Source: Verrucomicrobia subdivision 3 bacterium UBA7542 (GTDB lineage: Bacteria > Verrucomicrobiota > Verrucomicrobiia > Limisphaerales > UBA11358). From it: a stretch of 15,124 bases of DNA. Position numbers and translations under genes: made by a program. Below, piece by piece: positions 5,608 to 14,197 of this stretch (positions are counted from its first letter, which is position 1; each line of letters starts with the position of its first letter). The notes under the pieces are model-generated. The model did not search any database. It was not told the origin of the DNA and saw only the letters and a list, made by a program, of their open reading frames with translations. The stretch covers positions 1,469 to 16,592 of the forward strand of contig DLMG01000324.1 of NCBI GenBank assembly GCA_002479245.1. Reading direction: 5' to 3'.

Positions 5608-6702
5608 TTATGGAATCCAGCCTGCGACTTGCGCCAGTTTAACCATCAGGTAAGCCACGCCGCCGCTGGCCGGAATCGTCATTATCCACGCCCAGAGGAT
5701 GCGTTCGACCACGTCGAATCTGAGATAATTAAATCCTTTTGCGCAGCCGACCCCCATGATGGAGGTGGTGACAACGTGCGTGGTGGACACGGGCATTCCG
5801 AAACAGGCGGCGGTGACCAGCACCGTGGCGCTGGTGGTTTCGGCGGCGAAACCGTGAACGGGATGGAGACGGACCATTTTGTGTCCAATGGTTTTGATGA
5901 TTCGCCAGCCACCCAAGGCGGTGCCGGCGCACATTGTCAGGGCGCAAAGCACTTTGATCCACGCGGCAATGGCCAGCGGCTGGTTCGCTTCCGGCGGCGC
6001 GGTGCGCAAAAACGACAGCCAGCCGGGAAGCTGATCGAACATGCCACTGCTGGTGCCGGTCAGCAACACCAGCGCGATGATGCCCATGGTTTTTTGTGCG
6101 TCATTCATGCCGTGGCTGATACCCATAAAACCCGAACTGCCAAGCTGAAGGATGCCGAAGGTTTTGTTAACCGCGGCTGGCCGCCAGTTGCGCAACAGGA
6201 AGTAAAGCGTTCCCATAACCAGGAAGCCAAAAACCAAACCGAAAACGGGAGATAAAATCATTGGAACAATAACTTTCCAAATCAGTCCTGTGCCCAACCA
6301 CCAATGTTTTGAACTGGGGACGGACCAGACCAGGACATTCCAATTGTTGTGGGCGGCAGCCAGACACGCCCCACACAAACCGCCGATGAGCGCGTGCGAC
6401 GAACTTGACGGCATCCCAAACCACCACGTCAACAGGTTCCAGAGAATGGCGGCAACCAGGGCGCAGATCAGGACCTCGGACGTGGCAACTTTTGGGTCAA
6501 CGAGGCCGGAAGCAATCGTGGTGGCAACGGCACTGCCAATGAAGGCGCCACCCAGATTGGTGACCGCCGCCAGCATGACGGCCTGGCGCGGCGACAACAC
6601 CTTGGTGGCGACGACGGTGGCGATGGAATTGGCCGTGTCGTGAAAGCCGTTGATGTAGGTGAACACCAGCGCCGCCAGGATGACGAGAAGGATGAGGGTC
6701 AT
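5608..6702 (-). CDS. pit: PiT-family inorganic phosphate transporter
   Basis: This is a 364-residue integral membrane protein of the PHO4/PiT family, low-affinity metal-phosphate symporters driven by proton or sodium gradients. The two family signatures are clear: GFHDTANS at residues 19-26 and GMNDAQK at 198-204. The internal duplication typical of the family shows in the paired GMPSSSSHAL (96-105) and GMPVSTTHVV motifs. There are about ten hydrophobic segments. It begins 9 bases after the stop of a DUF47 regulator gene on the same strand, the standard pit operon arrangement, and the two are surely co-transcribed. The length is at the short end for the family but both repeats are complete. 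Sodium versus proton coupling cannot be decided. Confidence 0.94.
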   Translation of the reverse strand: MTLILLVILAALVFTYINGFHDTANSIATVVATKVLSPRQAVMLAAVTNLGGAFIGSAVATTIASGLVDPKVATSEVLICALVAAILWNLLTWWFGMPSSSSHALIGGLCGACLAAAHNNWNVLVWSVPSSKHWWLGTGLIWKVIVPMILSPVFGLVFGFLVMGTLYFLLRNWRPAAVNKTFGILQLGSSGFMGISHGMNDAQKTMGIIALVLLTGTSSGMFDQLPGWLSFLRTAPPEANQPLAIAAWIKVLCALTMCAGTALGGWRIIKTIGHKMVRLHPVHGFAAETTSATVLVTAACFGMPVSTTHVVTTSIMGVGCAKGFNYLRFDVVERILWAWIMTIPASGGVAYLMVKLAQVAGWIP

Positions 6703-6711
6703 CGTGCGCGG

Positions 6712-7341
6712 TCAGGAATTTTTGAGCACGATGTGCATGACCACGTTGCCGGCGTCGCGGCAGCGGTCAATGACCTTTTCCATCAATTCAAAAAGGTCGC
6801 GGATGACCATGGTTTTCGTGGCCTCGTAGCGTCCGCTGTAAAGGTCTTTCAGCAAAACCCCCATCAACCGGTCTGCCTCATTTTCGAGATACTGGAGCTT
6901 GGTGTTCAACTCGTGAATTTTTTCCAGATGCCGCATGTCACGAAGCTGCTTGACCATGGTCAGCACCACGTCGGTGGCTTGTTCCATGATTTCAATCTGG
7001 CGGGTAAAATCCATGTCTTCAAGGTGTTGATGGCCGAGGTTGATGCGCTCCGCCAGTTTCTCGACCGTCTTGGGAATTTTGCGAAGTGCCAGCGACAGTG
7101 CCTCAATGTCCTCGCGTTCGAGACCGGTCACAAATGTTTTCACCAGTTCCGCGGTGATCTGCTCCGCAATCTTTTTCTCCTTGCGGCGCGCGAGTGTAAG
7201 ATCGTCCAGACCTTTGGCGGACGCGGGGGATTTGATCAACTCGATGACCAGCCGGACGCTTTCGTGGGCTTCGCTGGCGGCGTCTTCCAGCAGTTGATAA
7301 AACCGGTCACCTTTTCCGAAGAGCAATTGCAGTGAAAACAT
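6712..7341 (-). CDS. DUF47 family (PhoU-like) phosphate transport regulator
   Basis: This 209-residue, almost entirely alpha-helical protein belongs to the DUF47/PhoU-related family (Pfam PhoU_div). The N-terminus FGKGDRFYQLLEDAASEAHE and the C-terminal block LENEADRLMGVLLKDLY...DLFELMEKVIDRCRDAGNVV are diagnostic; E/D-rich positions in these helices bind metal clusters in PhoU relatives. Proteins of this family are nearly always encoded next to a PiT transporter and are thought to modulate it. Here it is the promoter-proximal gene of that pair. The ATG at 7341 gives the usual short MF-x-L start. A tandem 8-base repeat lies 56 bases upstream and might be its control site. Confidence 0.92.
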   Translation of the reverse strand: MFSLQLLFGKGDRFYQLLEDAASEAHESVRLVIELIKSPASAKGLDDLTLARRKEKKIAEQITAELVKTFVTGLEREDIEALSLALRKIPKTVEKLAERINLGHQHLEDMDFTRQIEIMEQATDVVLTMVKQLRDMRHLEKIHELNTKLQYLENEADRLMGVLLKDLYSGRYEATKTMVIRDLFELMEKVIDRCRDAGNVVMHIVLKNS

Positions 7342-7396
7342 GGTTGGAACAGGGTCTGGAAAACGCGCGAAAAGTCCATCAAATTCTGGTACGGAG

Positions 7397-7412
7397 ACTG
7401 ATTAACTGATTA
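7397..7412. promoter_or_regulatory. Tandem 8-base direct repeat upstream of the phosphate-uptake operon
   Basis: ACTGATTA is repeated back to back (7397-7412), 56 bases before the DUF47 start. Direct repeats in this place recall response-regulator sites such as the Pho box. The 8-base period, however, does not match the 11-base period of known PhoB sites, so a Pho-type role is only a suggestion. Confidence 0.3.
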
Positions 7413-7434
7413 CGAGCGATTTTGGTATGAGTTC

Positions 7435-7543
7435 TGGGAGCGCCGGCCTGTCGCGCCGAAGCTTCAGAGCGAAGGCTGACGTCTCGCCGGCTCCGCTACG
7501 ACAACAGACTTATCCGCTCGCCGGCGGGACGCCAGCGCTCCCA
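7435..7543. repeat. MITE-like intergenic element with 13-base inverted ends
   Basis: The ends TGGGAGCGCCGGC (7435-7447) and GCCAGCGCTCCCA (7531-7543) are inverted repeats with one mismatch, enclosing 83 bases. The interior holds GAAGCTTC and two CGAAG words and no open frame of note. Part of the end sequence recurs at 5580-5591. It lies in the 276-base divergent gap between the DUF47 gene and pdxH. I see no target-site duplication. The remainder of the gap (7544-7617) contains one perfect palindrome, CCGCCGGCGG, at 7591-7600. Confidence 0.5.
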
Positions 7544-7617
7544 AGGGGAAAATGGCGGTCGTGCCCGGCTAAAATTGAGTCGCTGAAAATCCGCCGGCGG
7601 TGTAAATTCCGCACTGT

Positions 7618-8313
7618 ATGGCGATGGCGGACATCAGACGGGAATACTCGCTCGGCGGCTTGAATCGCGCGGACTTGGACGCGAATCCGCTCGCGCAGTT
7701 CAATCGGTGGTTTGCGCAGGCGGCATCGGGCAGTCGCTGGCGGAAAATCGGTATTGCGCTCTACAAACTCTGGCACGCCATTCCCGGCCACGTGCCGATT
7801 GACGTGAATACCATGGTGCTCGCCACGGTGGACAAGGCCGGCCGGCCTTCAACCCGCGCGGTGTTGCTCAAGGGTGTGGACGAACGCGGCTTCATTTTTT
7901 ATACGAACTACAACAGCCGCAAGGGCCGTGAACTGGCGGAAAATCCCGGCGCCGCGCTGACTTTTTATTGGCCGGATTTGGAACGGGAGGTCTGTGTTGC
8001 GGGCACGGTGAGCAAATTGTCACCTGATGAATCGGAGGCGTATTTCAAAAGCCGTCCGCATGGCAGCCGCCTTGCCGCATGGGCATCGAATCAAAGCAAC
8101 GTGGTCGCCGACCGCGCGGCGCTGGAAAAAAAATGGGACGAAATGGCGGCGAAATTTCCCGGCGACGTGCCGCTGCCGCCGAACTGGGGTGGTTATGTTT
8201 TAAAGCCGGAGCGGATTGAATTCTGGCAGGGCCGGCTGAACCGGCTGCATGACCGTTTTTGTTACACCCGGCAGGCCGACAATTCGTGGAAGCTGGAACG
8301 GCTCGCGCCGTGA
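7618..8313 (+). CDS. pdxH: Pyridoxine/pyridoxamine 5'-phosphate oxidase
   Basis: PdxH is an FMN enzyme that oxidises pyridoxamine- or pyridoxine-5'-phosphate to pyridoxal phosphate, the last step of vitamin B6 synthesis and salvage. The 231-residue product has the N-terminal IRREYSLGGL, the FMN-site motifs RAVLLKG and YTNYNSRKGRELAENP, the block SRLAAWASNQS (usually SQ-GAWAS-QS), and the C-terminal substrate-site motif EFWQGRLNRLHDRF ending in RLAP. Residues 38-60 (from GSRWRKIG to HAIPGHVP) are an extra segment between QFNRWFAQA and NTMVLATVD, where the family normally has only a few residues. The start is ATG at 7618; a second ATG two codons on is equally possible. It is a lone gene with no recognisable B6 neighbour. 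Confidence 0.93.
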   Translation: MAMADIRREYSLGGLNRADLDANPLAQFNRWFAQAASGSRWRKIGIALYKLWHAIPGHVPIDVNTMVLATVDKAGRPSTRAVLLKGVDERGFIFYTNYNSRKGRELAENPGAALTFYWPDLEREVCVAGTVSKLSPDESEAYFKSRPHGSRLAAWASNQSNVVADRAALEKKWDEMAAKFPGDVPLPPNWGGYVLKPERIEFWQGRLNRLHDRFCYTRQADNSWKLERLAP

Positions 8314-8333
8314 ACCGGGAAGCGGGCGACCGG

Positions 8334-9665
8334 TCATTGCTTTGGACCGGCAGGCGGATTCTCTTTGCTGCCCGGGTTGGGAATCATGGTGGTATCCGCC
8401 TCCACCATTTCTTCCAACGTGATAATATTCATGCCCGACGTGGAATGCGCAGCCTTGGGTTTGGTTGGTTCGTCCGGGATTGGTTTGGGCGGCGGTTCTT
8501 TCGACTCGGGTGTGGGCACGGGCCCGGCGGTTGGCGGCGGCTGGGTGGGCGGCCTTTTTTTTGTGATCAGAATGGTGTCGCCGTCGTCGGCTGAATAATT
8601 TTCCTCGGCCCGCACACGGGCGGTTTCCGCGAGCAGGGCTTCCCACTGGCGTTGCACGGTGCGCGCGGGCGGCGCCCGGAATGGTACCAGGCGAAATTCA
8701 CCGTCGGTCAAAGACAGCAATTGGTGGAAGGCCTTTTCTCCGACCAGCTTTCCGGTCGAGGCATGAACAATGGCGCCACCTTCAATGTAAATCTCGCCGG
8801 CGGTTTGCTGGTTCCGGACTTCAAGGAGCGAGGAGTTGCCGCCCACGCATTCCAGTTGGATGACATTGTACAATCCATTCTCGCTCAAGGTGCTGACAAA
8901 ATCGTCGCTGTCCTCCCACCGCAGGAGGCTGGTCAGCAGATTGAAAATGAGCCTCCACCCGTCCTCGTCGCCCGGTTTTAAGAGGAAAAGTTCCGCTCCG
9001 TTGGCCAGGCAGGCGGCGCGGTGGCGGTCATCGCTTTCGCCGGTCAGAACAACTTTTTTGATGTTGGGATATCGCTGGTGGATGAGGCCAAGCAACTGGA
9101 TGCCGTCCAGCAGCGGCATGCCAATGTCCAGCACGACCAGGTCAATCAGCTTTTGTTGCAGGATGGCCAGCGCCTTGTCCGGGGAGGCGGCCGTATGGAT
9201 TTCCCAGGTTATATCCTTCCGGGTACCAAACAAATCGGTGACCATTTCGAGGAAGGCCATGCTGTCATCCACGAAAAGCACGCGATATTGTTTCGGGGTG
9301 CCGCCCGCGACTTCAGGTTTTTTTACCGGGGCCGGCGCGGCCGCTGGGGACGCCGCGGAGGGGGCTGGCGCGGTGATTTCGAGACGCAATTCCACCTCGC
9401 CCAGGCGCAAGGTTTGCCCGGGCTGCAGGACGGCCTCGGTAATGGTCTGGCCTTCGATGAACGTGCCATTGGTTGAGCGCAGGTCGCGAACGACGAGTTC
9501 GTTGCCGCGCAGCAACACTTCGCAATGCTGGCTGGAAACCGATGTTTCAACGATTTGAAACGCATTCTTATCACCGCGCCCAATCGTGACCCAGCGCGTC
9601 CCCAGTTCATATGACGATCCGGTCAATCCGGGATTGATGGCAACGAGCCTGGACATACGAAACAA
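8334..9665 (-). CDS. FHA - response regulator receiver - PATAN (DUF4388) signalling protein
   Basis: This 443-residue cytoplasmic protein joins three signalling modules. An FHA phosphothreonine-binding domain (about 6-97) has G29-R30, SSQH at 44-47 and STNGT at 64-68. After an alanine/proline linker comes a CheY-like receiver (about 127-250) with acidic D133/D134, phospho-acceptor D180 in VVLDIGMP, T208 and K230. A PATAN/DUF4388 domain (about 255-330) follows, with LSENGLYNVIQL and GEIYIEGGAIVHA. The last 80 residues are proline-rich and probably disordered. There is no DNA-binding or enzymatic output domain. The protein therefore probably links a phosphorelay to Ser/Thr-kinase signalling by protein contacts. 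No kinase gene is adjacent. The start is ATG at 9665 or 9656. Confidence 0.87.
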   Translation of the reverse strand: MFRMSRLVAINPGLTGSSYELGTRWVTIGRGDKNAFQIVETSVSSQHCEVLLRGNELVVRDLRSTNGTFIEGQTITEAVLQPGQTLRLGEVELRLEITAPAPSAASPAAAPAPVKKPEVAGGTPKQYRVLFVDDSMAFLEMVTDLFGTRKDITWEIHTAASPDKALAILQQKLIDLVVLDIGMPLLDGIQLLGLIHQRYPNIKKVVLTGESDDRHRAACLANGAELFLLKPGDEDGWRLIFNLLTSLLRWEDSDDFVSTLSENGLYNVIQLECVGGNSSLLEVRNQQTAGEIYIEGGAIVHASTGKLVGEKAFHQLLSLTDGEFRLVPFRAPPARTVQRQWEALLAETARVRAEENYSADDGDTILITKKRPPTQPPPTAGPVPTPESKEPPPKPIPDEPTKPKAAHSTSGMNIITLEEMVEADTTMIPNPGSKENPPAGPKQ

Positions 9666-9683
9666 ATATTTTTCGGACGCGGT

Positions 9684-9739
9684 TTTATAAAAAAAGTTTT
9701 AGTCAAAGAAAAAGTTGGTCTTAACCAATCCTTTGTCAA
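9684..9739 (-). promoter_or_regulatory. AT-rich upstream region of the FHA-receiver gene
   Basis: This 117-base gap separates the FHA-receiver gene from the DUF481 remnant. On the minus strand it holds TTGACA (9739-9734), an inverted repeat TTGGT-TAAG-ACCAA (9728-9715), TTGACT (9706-9701) and TATAAA (9689-9684). None of these boxes combines with a normal 16-18 base spacer, so an exact promoter cannot be assigned. The base composition and hairpin make it the likely control region. Confidence 0.3.
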
Positions 9740-9782
9740 ATCAATTCCTGATGATGGATCCGCCGGCGTTGTGAAATCGGCG

Positions 9783-9953
9783 TTAAAACTTGTAAGCCAG
9801 GCCGCTGATGAGCCTCACGTCGTTGTCCTTGCGGCCGGGTGCGGGCTGGTTGATGAAGTTGTCCTGCAAGGTGACCCGGAGGCTTAATGTTTTGGTGAGC
9901 GAAGCTTCAGCTCCAACTTCAGCGTTGACCAGAAAGTTTGCCAATTTGTTTAT
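9783..9953 (-). pseudogene. In-frame 3' continuation of the DUF481 gene beyond the amber codon
   Basis: Directly after the TAG at 9956-9954 the same frame stays open for 56 codons to a TAA at 9785-9783. It encodes INKLANFLVNAEVGAEASL, then alternating polar and hydrophobic strands, and ends in RLISGLAYKF. The final aromatic residue and alternating pattern are the C-terminal beta-signal of outer-membrane barrels recognised by BamA. This segment is plainly the missing end of the upstream gene; a single base change at the TAG would restore a 278-residue protein. Confidence 0.8.
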
Positions 9954-10619
9954 CTAGGGCAGGAACTCGGCCTTTTCCCAGAACCGCGCGCCGTCGTTCA
10001 GTTTATGTTCAAACCGTTCCGCCAGACGCAGGGTCGCGTAAGTGGTATCCACGCCGCCGAGGCGTTGGGTTATCAGACCGGGACCGAATTCGCCAGCAAA
10101 GGTCGTGTTCGTGGTCTTGACAAAATAATAACCGGCACCGGGGCTGAATGTGAAACGATATTGCAGATCGGCGATGCCATCGTGCAGACCCTCAAAATTA
10201 AAGAAGCCGTAAAAGCGTTCGCCGAACAGGTGGTTGTATTGGCTGACTCCGTGCAGCGTTTCATTGTTTTTGACGGAATCACTTTCACCATACGCGCCAT
10301 CCATACCGAACATGAACTCGTTGGCCGGTGTTTTCATGCGGGTTTTAAAAGCAGCGGTGGTCAACAGCGTGTCGCTGTTTCCCTTGGTGAGCGAAAGCCC
10401 CGCCGAGACGCTGCTTTCCCAGGCCGGTTTGTTGGTTGAGACAATGGCGGTTTGCGGGGTGCCACCGGGGTTGCCAACCTTGGCCAGAACGGCCATGGCG
10501 TTGCTGCTTTCCGAAACCGCCTTGTTGGTTGAGACCACGGCGGTTTGATTGGTGTCGGCTGCGTGACCGGACACGGCCAGAACTGTCAGAACAAATATGG
10601 CGAAAATGCGTCTTTTCAT
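9954..10619 (-). CDS. DUF481 outer-membrane barrel protein, truncated by an in-frame TAG
   Basis: This encodes a 221-residue secreted protein of the DUF481/YdiY-like family of predicted outer-membrane beta-barrels. The start at 10619 gives a clear signal peptide (basic MKRR, then IFAIFVLTVLAVSG, with cleavage expected after GHA). A longer start would overlap gyrA and has no signal. A threonine/serine/asparagine-rich linker carries a 31-residue-period duplication (QTAVVSTNKAVSESS and QTAIVSTNKPAWESS). Family-type strands follow: SVSAGLSLTKGNSDTLL, GFFNFEGLHDGIADLQYRF, GEFGPGLITQRL. The frame ends at an amber codon after AEFLP, although the remaining barrel strands are encoded just beyond it. 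The truncated barrel would lack its BamA signal. The gene starts 76 bases after the gyrA stop on the same strand. Confidence 0.8.
   Translation of the reverse strand: MKRRIFAIFVLTVLAVSGHAADTNQTAVVSTNKAVSESSNAMAVLAKVGNPGGTPQTAIVSTNKPAWESSVSAGLSLTKGNSDTLLTTAAFKTRMKTPANEFMFGMDGAYGESDSVKNNETLHGVSQYNHLFGERFYGFFNFEGLHDGIADLQYRFTFSPGAGYYFVKTTNTTFAGEFGPGLITQRLGGVDTTYATLRLAERFEHKLNDGARFWEKAEFLP
10411..10547. repeat. Internal duplication in the DUF481 linker
   Basis: Two 44-base copies, 10411-10454 and 10504-10547, match at 37 positions and are exactly 93 bases (31 codons) apart. They duplicate the N-terminal linker sequence of the DUF481 protein, just after the signal peptide. The multiple-of-three spacing shows that the repeat was kept in frame. 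Confidence 0.7.
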
Positions 10620-10695
10620 GAATCTTTTACGCCAACAATCAGACTTGGGGAACCTGATGCGGCAGATTACCTGGCTGGCGGGGGATGTTTGAAAA

Positions 10696-13359
<2,664 letters not shown>

Positions 13360-13367
13360 AATTAAAA

Positions 13368-13817
13368 TCAGTTGGCAGCGGTTAAGTCCTCCAGTTTCGC
13401 CGGGACCAGCGCAATGGCAAATTGTTCACAGGCGGCGCGAATTCGTCTGTCAGTTGCCGACATCATGCCGCTGTGGTGCAAATCACAGGTGGCGACGTGC
13501 AGGGCGTCCAATGTTCGTAACGGAATGTGCGGATGACACGCTTGTTGTATCGCACTCGCACGCTCAAGCACGGCGCGAGTCAGAGGAAACAAACTAAGAG
13601 ACTCTTTCTCGATCATCGCAACAAATTTCTCGGCAGCGGTCGCGCGTTCGGGTGGCGTGATATATCCGCGCTGCTCTTTGGAAAGCAGCGCGGAACGAAC
13701 TTCGGTCAGGGCGAGTTCCGAGGTCACAAATTTATGGCCAACCAGATTGCGCCCGAACCATTCGCTGTCCGCTTCACGCACAAGCAGTTTCACGATAATC
13801 GCCGAATCGAGATACAT
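13368..13817 (-). CDS. vapC: PIN-domain toxin, VapC family
   Basis: This 149-residue PIN-domain ribonuclease is a VapC-type toxin, expected to cleave tRNA or rRNA when released from its antitoxin. The metal-binding acids are all present: D4 in MYLDSAIIVKLL, E39 in ELALTEVRSALL, D104 in LRTLDALHVA and D123 in SATDRRI. The ATG at 13817 is 7 bases after the antitoxin stop and gives the canonical start; an upstream ATG at 13883 would overlap the antitoxin by about 20 codons and lacks any PIN sequence. The gene is intact. It is placed between the antitoxin and gyrA in one direction. The RNA target is unknown. Confidence 0.9.
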   Translation of the reverse strand: MYLDSAIIVKLLVREADSEWFGRNLVGHKFVTSELALTEVRSALLSKEQRGYITPPERATAAEKFVAMIEKESLSLFPLTRAVLERASAIQQACHPHIPLRTLDALHVATCDLHHSGMMSATDRRIRAACEQFAIALVPAKLEDLTAAN

Positions 13818-13824
13818 TACATTG

Positions 13825-14151
13825 TTACCAGCCACGCGAGTCCCGGTCTTCGCGAATAATTTCTTCTGCCGAAGGACCGCCATGAATTGGTTGTTTCAGG
13901 AGGTAATCCCCCATGCCTTGGAAGACCTTTCCGGGTTCATCCATCTCCACCTTCACCAGCTTGGCTTTAGGCTTGCCGTCACTGGTGATGGTGATTTCCT
14001 GTCCGGCGGCCACCAATTCCAGCAGTGCTGACAGGTGCGTCTTGGCCGCGCGGACGCTGATGACTTCACCAATGCCCGGTGCGATGGTGACTTCTTTGAG
14101 CACGGCCGGTTGCGGCTTATGCACTGGGTATTTGAGCGTTTTTGCTTTCAT
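13825..14151 (-). CDS. Antitoxin, Phd/YefM-type, partner of VapC
   Basis: This 108-residue protein has the Phd/YefM fold from about residue 30: ISVRAAKTHLSALLELVAAGQEITITSDGKPKAKLV closely follows the family pattern of a helix-strand DNA-binding domain (V-x-x-A-K-x-x-L then G-x-x-I-x-I-x-x-x-G-K-P). The C-terminus (about 75-108) should be the flexible, toxin-neutralising part. A roughly 28-residue lysine/proline-rich N-terminal extension is unusual for the family. If the real start were internal it would remove this part, but no good alternative start is apparent. The gene precedes vapC and lies 8 bases from an inverted repeat that fits an autoregulatory operator. Phd-type antitoxins paired with PIN toxins are common. 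Confidence 0.85.
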   Translation of the reverse strand: MKAKTLKYPVHKPQPAVLKEVTIAPGIGEVISVRAAKTHLSALLELVAAGQEITITSDGKPKAKLVKVEMDEPGKVFQGMGDYLLKQPIHGGPSAEEIIREDRDSRGW

Positions 14152-14157
14152 TCATCC

Positions 14158-14186
14158 AATGTAGTCACACGTGACTACATTTGCAA
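14158..14186 (-). promoter_or_regulatory. Toxin-antitoxin promoter and operator palindrome
   Basis: A near-perfect palindrome with 10-base arms, ATGTAGTCAC and GTGACTACAT, around two central bases lies at 14159-14180, 8 bases before the antitoxin start. On the minus strand a plausible promoter overlaps it: TTGCAA (14186-14181), a 17-base spacer, and TACATT (14163-14158). Transcription would begin close to 14151, making the mRNA leaderless or nearly so. This is the expected layout for antitoxin autorepression. It sits only 11 bases after the gyrB stop. Confidence 0.65.
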
Positions 14187-14197
14187 GCCTTTTCTTT

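Noticed and set aside
5200..6255. Plus-strand open frame (351 codons) across the aldolase end and the phosphate transporter
   Set aside because: It spans two real convergent genes in the wrong frames and its product is low-complexity H/Q/R/G-rich with no family resemblance.
9954..9956. Amber codon as a pyrrolysine or other recoding site
   Set aside because: DUF481 proteins have no known recoded residue, and there is no recoding structure or pyl gene in view; a point mutation or sequence error is simpler.
13818..13883. Upstream ATG for vapC
   Set aside because: It would overlap the antitoxin gene, and the PIN domain begins right at the internal ATG (MYLDS).
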